Below the pieces are notes generated by a model that searched no databases, had not been told where the DNA came from, and saw nothing but the letters and a program-made list of their open reading frames with translations. From Halosolutus amylolyticus (GTDB lineage: Archaea; Halobacteriota; Halobacteria; Halobacteriales; Natrialbaceae): a stretch of 64,000 nucleotides of DNA. Position numbers and translations under genes: made by a program. The stretch covers positions 372,001 through 436,000 of the forward strand of contig NZ_JALIQP010000001.1 of the NCBI RefSeq assembly GCF_023566055.1, written 5' to 3'. This document shows, piece after piece, positions 37,405 to 46,208 of the stretch (within the stretch, counting starts at the first letter, position 1; each line of letters opens with the position of its first letter).

Positions 37405-37579
37405 CCGTCCCTCCGGCGACGACCGCAGTCGAGTCGGTGCCGCTCGCGGCGTGGGTTCGAGTCACGAGCCGATACTCCGGACGGGATCTATGGGGAGGAA
37501 TGGCATATATTTGCGGACGGAACCGCTCCCCGCTCGGAACCGGTCAGTTCCAGTAACTGTCCGGCAGTCATCGCCCACG

Positions 37580-37589
37580 AACTATACCG
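37580..37589 (+). promoter_or_regulatory. TATA box of the GTP cyclohydrolase III gene
   Basis: AACTATACCG is centred about 27 bp before GTG 37611 and heads the pterin-like cluster. Confidence 0.5.
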
Positions 37590-37610
37590 TTCGACGTGGT
37601 ACGGGGGGAA

Positions 37611-38387
37611 GTGACCGTGACCGAAACGCAGGTTACACTGATCCAGATCGACAACTACGGGCCGTGGACGGTGGCGCCGGAACCGAAACGGGAGGCCGAC
37701 CTGCAGATGCTCCAGTCCCGCCTGTACGCGGACCTCTCACAACTCGTCGGTCATCACGACGGCTACGTGTTCTCCACGCGATACGACAACATGATCGCCG
37801 TCACGAACGGCCTCGACCTGGCGGAACACCGGCGCATCCAGGATGCCGTCCGCAACCGCTATCCCGTGACGGTGAGCCTCGGCGTCGCCACGGGTGCCTC
37901 CCCGCGGGACGCGATCGGCGAGGCGACCGCGACCCTCCAGGCGGCCGGGAGCGCCCAGGACGGAGAGCGAACCGAAATCCTGCGCGGCGATCCGCTGCGC
38001 GAGGGAGGGGCCGTCCAGATCGCCCACTTCGACGTCAACGACGCGACCGGGCGGTACACCGACGAACTCGACGCCTTCGAAGTGTTCCGGCGCATCGACC
38101 GGGGGTACACGACGCTCCTCGAGTACATGTACGACAGTCACGACTCGCTGTCGTTTTTCATCGGCGGCGACAACGTCATCTCGGTAACCGCCGACCTCGA
38201 TCGGCCGGCGTTCGAGGAGGCGATCGATCACGTCGCGGAGACCGCGGGGATCGACCTCAAGGTCGGCGTCGGTCGCGGTCGGACGGCCGGGGACGCCGGG
38301 ATGGTGGCCAAGGAGGCGCTCGAACGCTGCCGAGAGCACGGAACCCGCGTCGAGATCGGTGCCGGTGAGCGAACGGAGGGGACGTAA
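37611..38387 (+). CDS. arfA: GTP cyclohydrolase III (GTP cyclohydrolase IIa)
   Basis: 258 aa. It has the archaeal GCH III fold of two ferredoxin-like/palm halves with the metal-binding motif FIGGDNVISV (GGDN) and the N-terminal start TETQVTLIQIDNYGPWT. The enzyme converts GTP to the formylamino-pyrimidine FAPy, the first step of archaeal riboflavin and F420 (deazaflavin) synthesis. The start is probably GTG 37611 (TATA-based), with GTG 37617 as alternative. It is followed after 4 bp by the MDR gene, so it heads a likely operon with the PTPS-like, GT4 and methyltransferase genes. Confidence 0.92.
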   Translation: MTVTETQVTLIQIDNYGPWTVAPEPKREADLQMLQSRLYADLSQLVGHHDGYVFSTRYDNMIAVTNGLDLAEHRRIQDAVRNRYPVTVSLGVATGASPRDAIGEATATLQAAGSAQDGERTEILRGDPLREGGAVQIAHFDVNDATGRYTDELDAFEVFRRIDRGYTTLLEYMYDSHDSLSFFIGGDNVISVTADLDRPAFEEAIDHVAETAGIDLKVGVGRGRTAGDAGMVAKEALERCREHGTRVEIGAGERTEGT

Positions 38388-38391
38388 CCCG

Positions 38392-39456
38392 ATGCCGGCC
38401 CAGTCGGTGTACTTCACGGGCCCACGCGAGGTCGAGGTCCGAGAGACGACAGTGCCCAACCCGGGCCCGAACGAGGTCAAGGTAGCGGCGACGGTCTCCG
38501 CCATCAGCTCCGGGACGGAACTGTTACTCTACCGGGGCGAGATGAACCCCCAGATCGACGCTGACGAGACGCTCGACGCACTCTCCGGATCGTTTTCCTA
38601 TCCGTTTCCGTACGGGTACGCGATCGTCGGGACGGTGACCGCCGTCGGCGCGGACGTGGACCCGGCGTGGCGCGACCGGACGGTGCTCGCGTTCCACCCC
38701 CACGCAAGCGAGTTCGTCGTCGGGGTCGACGAGGTGTGCGTCGTGCCGGCCGACGTTTCGCCGGCGGAGGCGGCGATTCTGCCGAACGTCGAAACGGCGG
38801 TCAACCTGCTCCTCGACGGGGACCCCCGCATCGGCGAGCGGGCGATCGTGTTCGGTCAGGGCGTCGTGGGGCTGTTGACGACGGCACTGCTGGCCGAGAC
38901 GCCGCTTTCGTCGCTCGTAACCGTGGACTGCTACGAGAAGCGACGACGGCTCTCGGCGGCGTTCGGAGCCGATCGGTGTCTCGATCCCGACGAAGACGAC
39001 CCGGTCGCGGCGGTCCGCGAACCTGCGGGACCGCCCGAGCGTCCGGACTCGCCGTCCGGTCGGACCGAACGGGACGCACCACCGCGTCGAGCGGACCTGA
39101 CCTACGAACTCTCGGGCGATCCGGCGGCGCTCGACGTCGCCATCGACGCGACCGGATACGGGGGCCGCGTCGTCGTCGGGTCGTGGTACGGGACCAGGAC
39201 GGCCGAACTGTCGCTCGACGGGCGATTCCACCGGAGCCGAATCCGCCTGATCAGCAGCCAGGTGAGTACCATCGCGCCGGAACGGCGGGGACGCTGGACC
39301 GTCGCGCGTCGGCTGGCGACCGCGTGGCGGCGACTGGAGGACGTCGCGACCGATCGGCTGGTGACCCACCGCGTCCCGGTCGGGGACGCCCCGAGGGCCT
39401 ACGCACTGCTGGACGAGCGCCCGGACGAGACGGTCCAGGTGCTGTTGACGTACTGA
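38392..39456 (+). CDS. MDR-family dehydrogenase/reductase, apparently zinc-poor
   Basis: 354 aa. The N-terminal GroES-like domain (PAQSVYFTGPREVEVRETTVPNPGPNEVKV) and the Rossmann domain with FGQGVVGLLTTALL are typical of medium-chain alcohol dehydrogenase/quinone reductase proteins. The structural four-cysteine zinc lobe is missing. A Shine-Dalgarno-like GGAGGGGAC precedes ATG 38392, 4 bp after arfA, so both are co-translated. Similar proteins occur in tetrapyrrole and secondary-metabolite routes. Here it may reduce or oxidise a pathway intermediate; this is inferred only from the neighbours. Confidence 0.88.
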   Translation: MPAQSVYFTGPREVEVRETTVPNPGPNEVKVAATVSAISSGTELLLYRGEMNPQIDADETLDALSGSFSYPFPYGYAIVGTVTAVGADVDPAWRDRTVLAFHPHASEFVVGVDEVCVVPADVSPAEAAILPNVETAVNLLLDGDPRIGERAIVFGQGVVGLLTTALLAETPLSSLVTVDCYEKRRRLSAAFGADRCLDPDEDDPVAAVREPAGPPERPDSPSGRTERDAPPRRADLTYELSGDPAALDVAIDATGYGGRVVVGSWYGTRTAELSLDGRFHRSRIRLISSQVSTIAPERRGRWTVARRLATAWRRLEDVATDRLVTHRVPVGDAPRAYALLDERPDETVQVLLTY

Positions 39457-39499
39457 CCTCCTGCGACCCGGCACTCCCGTCGTTCGAAACCCACCCCAG

Positions 39500-39508
39500 G
39501 TTTTAGTT
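39500..39508 (+). promoter_or_regulatory. TATA-like box of the PTPS-family gene
   Basis: GTTTTAGTT is centred about 26 bp upstream of ATG 39530. It suggests a second promoter inside the cluster. Confidence 0.4.
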
Positions 39509-39529
39509 CGCACACGTGGTCCAAGGGGT

Positions 39530-39907
39530 ATGTACACGGTGACGGTCACCCGCGACTTCGTCGCTCAACACTGGCTCACGGTCCCCGATCCCGGCCCCGA
39601 GGGGGACCTCCACTCCCACCACCTGACGGTGGAGGTCCAGGTGGAGGGAGAACGGCTCGGGGAGTACGGCTATCTCGTCGACATCGACGACCTCAAGGCG
39701 GTCGTGGACGGCCTGGTCGACCGGTACCGGGACGCGACGCTCAACGATCTTCCGGAGTTCGAGGGGCTCAACCCCAGCGTGGAGCACTTCTCGCGGTTCT
39801 TCGCCGATCGAGTCGTGGACGGGATCGAGACCGACCGTCTCGACGGCGTCGAGGTGACGATGTGGGAAGAGGACGCGGCGGCCGCCTCCTACGCTACGAC
39901 CGTCTGA
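39530..39907 (+). CDS. 6-pyruvoyltetrahydropterin synthase family protein, Cys-to-Glu variant
   Basis: 125 aa, the normal length for the T-fold PTPS/QueD family. The three zinc histidines are visible: H14 (FVAQHWL) plus H28 and H30 (DLHSHHLTVEV, in place of the usual HGH). The catalytic Cys, expected four residues before the second His, is Glu24. A Cys-to-Glu change at this place is known from PTPS-III enzymes, which release 6-hydroxymethyl-dihydropterin from dihydroneopterin triphosphate. The C-terminal VEVTMWEE contains the usual substrate-binding Glu. It lies between the MDR and glycosyltransferase genes of the arfA cluster. Confidence 0.9.
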   Translation: MYTVTVTRDFVAQHWLTVPDPGPEGDLHSHHLTVEVQVEGERLGEYGYLVDIDDLKAVVDGLVDRYRDATLNDLPEFEGLNPSVEHFSRFFADRVVDGIETDRLDGVEVTMWEEDAAAASYATTV

Positions 39908-39911
39908 GTCG

Positions 39912-41000
39912 ATGCGGCTGGGGTTAGTCGTCTACGACGGCCTCGAGCGCACGTCCGGCGGCTACCGCTACGATCGACGGCTCGTGACGGGACTTCGCGA
40001 TCGGGGCCACGAGGTCACACTCGTTACGATCCCGAGGGACGGGTACGGGGCGAACCTGTTCGACAACGTCTCCAGAGAGGTCGCCGCCGACCTGGCCGCC
40101 CTCGACGTCGACGTGCTGTTGCAGGACGAACTCTGTCACCCGTCGCTCGTCCGGCACAACCGGCGACACGACGACGACGTGCCGATCGTCTCGATCGTCC
40201 ATCACCTCCGGTGCCGGGAGCCGCGGGCGGCGTGGCGGAACGCGCTCGTCAGGCCGATCGAGCGGCGCTACCTCGAGACGGTCGACGCCTTCGTCTACAA
40301 CAGCGAGACCACCCGGGAGACCGTCGAGGCGCTCGTCGGCCCGACGAGGGGCGTCGTCGCACCGCCCGGTGGGGACCACGTCGATCCGGGAGTCACGCGA
40401 GCGCAGATCCGCGCCCGTGCCCACGAACCGGGGCCGCTCGAGGTCGTCTTCGTGGGGACGCTCGTCGAGCGGAAGGGGCTCCACACGCTGCTCCGGGGGC
40501 TGGCCGCCCGGCCCGCCGACGAGTGGACCCTGACCGTCGTCGGCGACCCGACGATCGATCCGGGCTACGCCCGGCGGATCGACCGGCTGGTCGACGCGCT
40601 GGGCGTCGAGGAGTCGGTGACGGTCGCGGGCCGAGTGACCGATTCGGCGCTGTCGTCGATCCTCGGGGACGGGCACCTCCTCGCCGTGCCCTCCGGCTAC
40701 GAGGGGTTCGGCATCGTCTACCTCGAGGGAATGGGGTTCGGCATGCCGGCACTCGCCTCGACCGCCGGCGGCGCGGGCGAGGTCGTCACCGACGGGGAGA
40801 CGGGGGTGTTGATTCCGCCGGGTAAACCGCGGGCCGTGTCCGAGGCGGTGGGCTCTCTCGCGGCCGATCGCGAGCGCCTCGCCGAGATGGGAGTTGCCGC
40901 CCGGGACGCCTACGAGGCCCACCCCACCTGGAGCGAGATGGTCGATCGCGTCGCGTCGTTTACGACCGGTCTCCGCGAGGTCGCGGGACCGTCGCCGTGA
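39912..41000 (+). CDS. GT4 family glycosyltransferase
   Basis: 362 aa. GT-B fold: N-terminal G-G-x-x-R-Y type acceptor loop (RTSGGYRYDRRLV), C-terminal nucleotide-sugar domain starting LEVVFVGTLVERKGLHTLLRGLA, and the E-x7-E motif YEGFGIVYLEGMGFGMPAL. GT4 enzymes transfer sugars with retention from GDP-, UDP- or ADP-sugars. It begins 4 bp after the PTPS-like gene and precedes a methyltransferase. The acceptor may be the pterin-like product of the cluster; cell-surface glycan synthesis is the alternative. Confidence 0.92.
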   Translation: MRLGLVVYDGLERTSGGYRYDRRLVTGLRDRGHEVTLVTIPRDGYGANLFDNVSREVAADLAALDVDVLLQDELCHPSLVRHNRRHDDDVPIVSIVHHLRCREPRAAWRNALVRPIERRYLETVDAFVYNSETTRETVEALVGPTRGVVAPPGGDHVDPGVTRAQIRARAHEPGPLEVVFVGTLVERKGLHTLLRGLAARPADEWTLTVVGDPTIDPGYARRIDRLVDALGVEESVTVAGRVTDSALSSILGDGHLLAVPSGYEGFGIVYLEGMGFGMPALASTAGGAGEVVTDGETGVLIPPGKPRAVSEAVGSLAADRERLAEMGVAARDAYEAHPTWSEMVDRVASFTTGLREVAGPSP

Positions 41001-41043
41001 CGACCGGAGTTAACCCGCCAGGGGTTGACGGGCCAGTAGAGGC

Positions 41044-41985
41044 GTGACCGAACCAGATCACTACTCGTTCCGTCGATACCTCGACGCCAAGCGAACCGTC
41101 GACCGACGCGCCCGGGACCGGCGCGTCGCGGACGCGTTTCGCCGCGCGCTCGAGGGGGTCGACGAGCCCGTCGAACTCTGCGAAGTCGGGGCCGGGACGG
41201 GCGCGATGGTCGAGACGATTTTCGAGTGGACGGCCGACACCGAGGTCCGGTACACGGCCATCGACGCCGACCCGACCCTGGTCGAGGCCGCCGCGGAGGG
41301 CGTCGCCGATCGCGCGACGGACCGGGGCTACAGCCTGGATCGGTCGGATCGGACGGGACGGCCGGGTGAGACGGTACGCATCGATCGCGACGGGGTGGCG
41401 TTCGAGGTCGAGTTCCGCGCCGCCGACGCACTTGCCCATCTCGCGGACCACGACGATACGTACGACGCCGTCGTCGCCCAGGCGTTCCTCGATCTCACGG
41501 ACGTGCGAGCGGCGCTGGAGGCAGTCACCGGCGGGCTCCGATCGGGCGGGGTCGCCTACTTCCCCATCACGTTCGACGGGGTGACGGCGCTGTTGCCGCC
41601 GGTCGATCCCGAACTCGAGGACCGGATCGAGCGGCGGTTTCACCGTCGGATGGACACGACCGAGAAGGTCGGCGGTGAGACGGGTGACAGCACTGCCGGC
41701 CGTCACCTCCTCACTGCGATACCGGCGACCGGCGGCCGGGTCGTCGCGGCGGGCGGCTCCGACTGGGTGGTCCGACCGATCGATGGCGGGTACGAGGCCG
41801 ACGAGGCGTACTTCCTCCATCACATCGTCGACACGATCGAGTCCGCGCTCGCGGCCGACGGGACGATCGAGGCCGAACGGGTTCGCGCGTGGGCGGCGAG
41901 CCGCCACGAACAGGTCGCGACCGCGGACCTCGTCTACCTCGCCCACCAGCTAGACGTCCTCGCCCGGTGGCCGGGGTCGACGTAG
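41044..41985 (+). CDS. Class I SAM-dependent methyltransferase
   Basis: 313 aa from a GTG start. Motif I is VELCEVGAGTGAMVE (residues about 43-57), followed by an acidic YTAIDAD motif II and a motif IV-like YDAVVAQAFLDLT. The gene follows the GT4 gene by 43 bp in the same direction and is the last member of the arfA cluster. The acceptor is not recognisable. Methylation of the glycosylated pathway product would fit the neighbours. Confidence 0.88.
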   Translation: MTEPDHYSFRRYLDAKRTVDRRARDRRVADAFRRALEGVDEPVELCEVGAGTGAMVETIFEWTADTEVRYTAIDADPTLVEAAAEGVADRATDRGYSLDRSDRTGRPGETVRIDRDGVAFEVEFRAADALAHLADHDDTYDAVVAQAFLDLTDVRAALEAVTGGLRSGGVAYFPITFDGVTALLPPVDPELEDRIERRFHRRMDTTEKVGGETGDSTAGRHLLTAIPATGGRVVAAGGSDWVVRPIDGGYEADEAYFLHHIVDTIESALAADGTIEAERVRAWAASRHEQVATADLVYLAHQLDVLARWPGST

Positions 41986-42085
41986 CAGTCCGAATCGCGC
42001 CGGCGTCGAAGCTTCAGGTCCGGAGACGGGGACGAGGACAAGGACCCCGACCAGCTATACGGCTCTCGAAATCGTAGCTCGGGCT

Positions 42086-42349
42086 ATGCACTGGACCCGA
42101 CGACGCGACCTGGAGGGCGGGAAGGAACTGGGCGTCTGGCTCCTCGTCGACGACGACGGCGCGGTCGAGGAGGAACTGTACGTCGAGACCCACGAGTATC
42201 GCGGTGGCGGGTTCGACGTCTACACCGCAACCCCCGACGGGGAGTGGACACAGAAAGGCGAGTTCGAAGCCGTCGAGGCCGCCTTCGAGCGGGCGCTCGA
42301 CGTGATCGAAGCGAGTCCGCACCCGCTTTCGGGGCCGCGACCGGAGTGA
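42086..42349 (+). CDS. Small acidic protein, unknown function
   Basis: 87 aa with an acidic, beta-rich pattern (LGVWLLVDDDGAVEEELYVETHEYRGGGFDVYTATPDGEW) and a short C-terminal helix. No motif is recognised. A TATA box (GCTATACGG, about 42054-42062) lies about 28 bp upstream. It follows the arfA cluster but has its own promoter, so it may be unrelated. Confidence 0.75.
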   Translation: MHWTRRRDLEGGKELGVWLLVDDDGAVEEELYVETHEYRGGGFDVYTATPDGEWTQKGEFEAVEAAFERALDVIEASPHPLSGPRPE

Positions 42350-42491
42350 CGACGTCCCGGACCTCGCGACCGAGTCGGTCGATCGACGGCAGACCGACGG
42401 CGAGTGGGGCCGAGCACGCGCTCGAACCCATTGGGGGCGCGTGGTCACCGGCGAGAGGACGCGATCGGAGTCGGACGACCACGCGCCCGAC

Positions 42492-44492
42492 CTACTCGAA
42501 CTTCTCGAGCAGGCGATCGTAGAAGAGCGCCTCGCTTTCGCCGGCGAGTTTCTCGACGATCAGTTCCGGGGTCGATCGCGCGAGATGCTCCTTGACGGGC
42601 GATCGATTCACCTCGAGTTCGCCGTCCACGAGCCCTACCGCTTCGATCCCGTCGACGGTGACGTCGTAGTCGGCCATCTCGCGGATCTCGCCGGCGAGGT
42701 GCGAGACGAACACCGCCGTCGCCCCGTTCTCCGAGAGCGCCTCGAGGATACCCGCGATGATCTTCGCGCTGGCTCCGGGTTCGGTGATGCTCTCGAGTTC
42801 GTCCACGAGGACGAGCGAGCCCTCGCCACCCTGGGCGAGATCGGCGAACTCCCGGACTGTCGACTCGAACGCCCCCGCGTCCAGCGTCCCCTGGGTCTTG
42901 GCGTGGTAGTGCAGGTCGTCGAACCGCCGGAGGCGAACGTCGTCGGCGGGCACCGGCAGGCCCATGTGTGCGAGCACGACGACGCTCGCGACCAGGTCCA
43001 GCGTCGAGGTCTTGCCGCCGCTGTTGACCCCCGAGAGGAGCGCGACGCCCGACACCCCGTAGTCGACCGGATCGATCGCCGCGAGCGGTTCGTCCAGCAG
43101 CGGCGAGCGCCCGCCCTCGATCGCAAAGCCCGCGGGGTCACCCGTGGCACCGGTGGGCTCCCAGACGAACTCGGGCATCGCACACTCGTACTCGCGGGCG
43201 AAGCGGGCGATCGCGAGTTCGACGTCGAGTTCGAGCGCGTCCCGAACGAGTTGTCGGGCCCCCTCGCGCTGGTCGGCGAGGTCGGCCGCGAGGTCCCGTT
43301 TGAGACGACCGGCGCGGCGCTCCTTCGCGGCGGTGAGTTCCTCGCGGAGGCGGCCGATCGCGTCCTCGTCGCGCTCGACCGGAAACGTCGGTTCGTCGCC
43401 GAACGCGCGCCGGGCGATCTCGGCCTCGCCCTGGTCGAGGTCGAGCGCCTCGATCAGGTGCTCGCGGGCGGCCGCGACCGCCGCGGCGTACTCGTCGGCC
43501 AGTTCCCGCGACAGCAGGGAGTCGACGCCCGCGCCCCGTTCGACCAGCGAGAGGAGGTCGGAGCCCTCGATCGTGACGTCCTTCTCGCGGATGGCCTCCC
43601 GGAGCCGATCGTTGGCGACGCTCTCGGCGGTCCCGGCCGCCGCGTCCAGGTCGTCGACCGCCGTCGTCAGCCGATCGAGTTCCTCGTCGCCCGCGACCGT
43701 CCCGTCCTCGGCGAGTCGCGAGAGGCCGTCCGCCAGCGCGTCGACGTCGCAGGCCGGGTCGAGGTCGGCCGCGCGGTGGACCGCGATCGCCGCCCGCAGG
43801 CGGTCCCGGTTCCGCGCGAAAAAGGCGAGCGGACGCTCGGGAACGACCTCCGCGGGGGTCTCGAGTGCGTCGGGCCGGACCTGCACGTCACCCTCGACGG
43901 TGACACCGGCGAACGACTCGTCGAGCGCGATCACCGTCGAGTAGCCGCGCGCGAGTTCGGCCAGCCCCTGTGCGTCCTCGACGACCTCGACGGAGAGTTC
44001 CGGGATCGCCGCCCGGGCCTCGCTGTAGCGCTCGGCGTCGGTCGTCGCCAGACAGCGCTCCCGGACCCGGACGTCGCCCGGCGTCGCGAGCGGTTCGACC
44101 CCCTCGAGCGCGTCGAGGACGGCCTCGTCGTACTCGATATCGATCGCGTCGGCCGCGAAGGCCTGTACCTCCTCGATGCGCGATCGGCTCGGACTCGGGT
44201 AGATCGTTTCCAGCCGCTGGGCCGCGTAGTCGGTGACGGTCCACTCTTTGAGCAGGCCCAGCACCTCGCGGTAGACCTCGCGGGCGCGATCGGTCGCCAG
44301 GAAGCCGCCGGGGTCGTCGTGCTCGCGGCGAATCGCGCCGCGGGCGATGCGGGCCGCCCGCCCCTGCGTGATCCCGGGTGCCTCCGCGATCCGCGCGACG
44401 TCGCCCGATCGCAGCGCTCGTTCGGGTTCGTCGAGTTCCGACAGCGCCCGGGCGGTCTTCTCGCCGACGCCCGGGATCGACTCGAGGTCCAT
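42492..44492 (-). CDS. MutS-family (MutS2/MutS5-like) ATPase with N-terminal HhH
   Basis: 666 aa. An N-terminal helix-hairpin-helix (IPGVGEKTARALSELDEPERAL) precedes MutS core domains. The ATPase has Walker A SGVNSGGKTSTLDL, a Q-rich loop, Walker B LVLVDELESITEPG and the dimer-contacting GATAVFVSHLAGEI. The mismatch-recognition domain I with its Phe-x-Glu is absent, and so is a C-terminal Smr nuclease, so it is not canonical MutS or bacterial MutS2. Archaeal MutS5-like proteins of this type are thought to act on recombination intermediates. It is divergent from the nitroreductase-like gene. Confidence 0.9.
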   Translation of the reverse strand: MDLESIPGVGEKTARALSELDEPERALRSGDVARIAEAPGITQGRAARIARGAIRREHDDPGGFLATDRAREVYREVLGLLKEWTVTDYAAQRLETIYPSPSRSRIEEVQAFAADAIDIEYDEAVLDALEGVEPLATPGDVRVRERCLATTDAERYSEARAAIPELSVEVVEDAQGLAELARGYSTVIALDESFAGVTVEGDVQVRPDALETPAEVVPERPLAFFARNRDRLRAAIAVHRAADLDPACDVDALADGLSRLAEDGTVAGDEELDRLTTAVDDLDAAAGTAESVANDRLREAIREKDVTIEGSDLLSLVERGAGVDSLLSRELADEYAAAVAAAREHLIEALDLDQGEAEIARRAFGDEPTFPVERDEDAIGRLREELTAAKERRAGRLKRDLAADLADQREGARQLVRDALELDVELAIARFAREYECAMPEFVWEPTGATGDPAGFAIEGGRSPLLDEPLAAIDPVDYGVSGVALLSGVNSGGKTSTLDLVASVVVLAHMGLPVPADDVRLRRFDDLHYHAKTQGTLDAGAFESTVREFADLAQGGEGSLVLVDELESITEPGASAKIIAGILEALSENGATAVFVSHLAGEIREMADYDVTVDGIEAVGLVDGELEVNRSPVKEHLARSTPELIVEKLAGESEALFYDRLLEKFE

Positions 44493-44570
44493 TGCTCTCG
44501 ACCGGGCTATTCCATCGAAGCGAGAAAAAGCTCCCGCCCGTTTTTTCGGCGTGGCGTGGTACTACCACCC

Positions 44571-46190
44571 ATGACAGTCGGCGCCCGCGAGTACCACGAA
44601 CGGACGAAACACTCGCCGAGAAGCGTTCGCGAGGGAAGCCACGGCCTGAACTTCGACAACAAGCCGCGGCCGTACAAGGAGTACGTGGACCTGCCGGCGC
44701 GGCCGCTCGCCGATCGGCTCCGCCCGCCCCAGCAGCCCGCACTCGCGGCGATCGCGGAGTCGACGCCGGACGGCGAGGTACCGAGAGCCGACGAGCTCGA
44801 CCCCGATCGGACTCACAATCCGGATCTCGAGACGGTGACGACGCTCTGTTACTACGCCGCGGGGATCACGAAGTCGATCGATCGGCGCGGCCGGAGCCTG
44901 CTGTTCCGGGCCGCGGCGACGACCGGGGCGCTGTACCACGTCGATCTCTACGTGGTCTGTGGCGACCTCGGCGAGGGAGACGACCCCGCTGACGGCCCGA
45001 CACTCGAGGCCGGCGTCTACCACTTCGATCCGCGCACGTTGTCGCTGGACGTGCTCCGCGAGGGCGACTACCGGGGTGTCCTCGCCGCGGCCGCGGGCGA
45101 CGACGGCGTCGCGCACGCCCCGTTCTCGATCGTCACCTCCTCGACGTGGTGGCGAAACGCCTGGAAGTACGAGGAACGAACCTTTCGCCACGCCTTCTGG
45201 GACTCGGGGACGACGATCGCGAACCTGCTCGCGGTCGCCCACGCGCTCGACTACCGGGCCGAGGTCGTCACCGCCTTCGCGGACCGGCCCGTGGCGGAAC
45301 TCCTCGGTCTTCACACCGAACGGGAAGCGCCGCTGGAGATCGTTCCGATCGGCGAGGGCGCGCCGGCGCTCCTGGCCGGCGTGACGGAACCCGAACCGAT
45401 CGATCCCGAGATCGAGCCCCTGTCGCCGACCGAGCGGGAGTTCCCGCTGATCCACGAGGCGTGGGCCGCCGGCACCCTCGCGGACGGAGACGAGGCCGAC
45501 TCGTGGCGCACCGATCGGCCGGCAGGCCCGATCGGAACCCGGGACCCGGGCGATGGCGAGCGGATCCACCTCGATCCGGTCGACCACGAGACGGCGTCGA
45601 GCCGACCGCTTTGCCGGACGATCGAGCGTCGCGGCTCCTGTCGCGAGTACGATCGCGAGCCGATCAGCGTCCGCAAACTGTCGACGGTGCTCGATCGGGC
45701 CGTTCGCGGGGTGCCGATGGACGTGCGCCGCGAGGACGAGCGAAACGAGTCCGCAGATGAGCGAGCGAGCGATCCGCCCCTCTCGTTCGTCGATCCATAC
45801 CTGATCGTCAATGGGGTGGAGGGCCTCGACCCCGGGTCCTATCACTATCACCCCGCCGATGCCGAACTCGAGCGACTGCAACGGGGCGAGTTCCGCAGCG
45901 AGGCAGGTCACCTCGCGCTCGACCAGCGACTGGGTGCCGACGCCGCGGTCTGTCTGTACTTCCTGACCGATGTCGACGAAATCGTCGACGCCCTGGGCGA
46001 TCGGGGCTACCGGGCGGCCCAACTCGAGGCGTCGCTGACCGCCGGTCGGCTGTACCTGGCGACCTACGCCCACCGCGATCTCGGCGGAACGGGGCTGACG
46101 TTCTACGACGACGTCGTCACCGACTTCTTCGCGCCGCGAGCGGCCGGACAGACGCCGACGTTCCTCTACACGATCGGTCGACCGGCCTGA
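44571..46190 (+). CDS. Tandem nitroreductase/SagB-type FMN-dependent oxidoreductase
   Basis: 539 aa. Two nitroreductase-fold halves can be followed. The first (residues about 60-300) has LETVTTLCYYAAGITKS...LFRAAATTGALYHVDLYV. The second (about 345-535) has SRPLCRTIERRGSCREYDREPISVRKLSTVLDRA...PGSYHYHPADAELERL. This doubled architecture is seen in SagB/ThcOx-like dehydrogenases that oxidise azolines with FMN, but no YcaO or peptide precursor gene is near, so a RiPP role is not supported. Redox substrate unknown. Confidence 0.88.
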   Translation: MTVGAREYHERTKHSPRSVREGSHGLNFDNKPRPYKEYVDLPARPLADRLRPPQQPALAAIAESTPDGEVPRADELDPDRTHNPDLETVTTLCYYAAGITKSIDRRGRSLLFRAAATTGALYHVDLYVVCGDLGEGDDPADGPTLEAGVYHFDPRTLSLDVLREGDYRGVLAAAAGDDGVAHAPFSIVTSSTWWRNAWKYEERTFRHAFWDSGTTIANLLAVAHALDYRAEVVTAFADRPVAELLGLHTEREAPLEIVPIGEGAPALLAGVTEPEPIDPEIEPLSPTEREFPLIHEAWAAGTLADGDEADSWRTDRPAGPIGTRDPGDGERIHLDPVDHETASSRPLCRTIERRGSCREYDREPISVRKLSTVLDRAVRGVPMDVRREDERNESADERASDPPLSFVDPYLIVNGVEGLDPGSYHYHPADAELERLQRGEFRSEAGHLALDQRLGADAAVCLYFLTDVDEIVDALGDRGYRAAQLEASLTAGRLYLATYAHRDLGGTGLTFYDDVVTDFFAPRAAGQTPTFLYTIGRPA

Positions 46191-46208
46191 AGGCGTGGCT
46201 GGCGGGAC

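Noticed and set aside
42441-44570. Long upstream in-frame extension of the SagB-like gene across the MutS gene
   Set aside because: The extension is the antisense of the MutS-like gene; the real start is ATG 44571.
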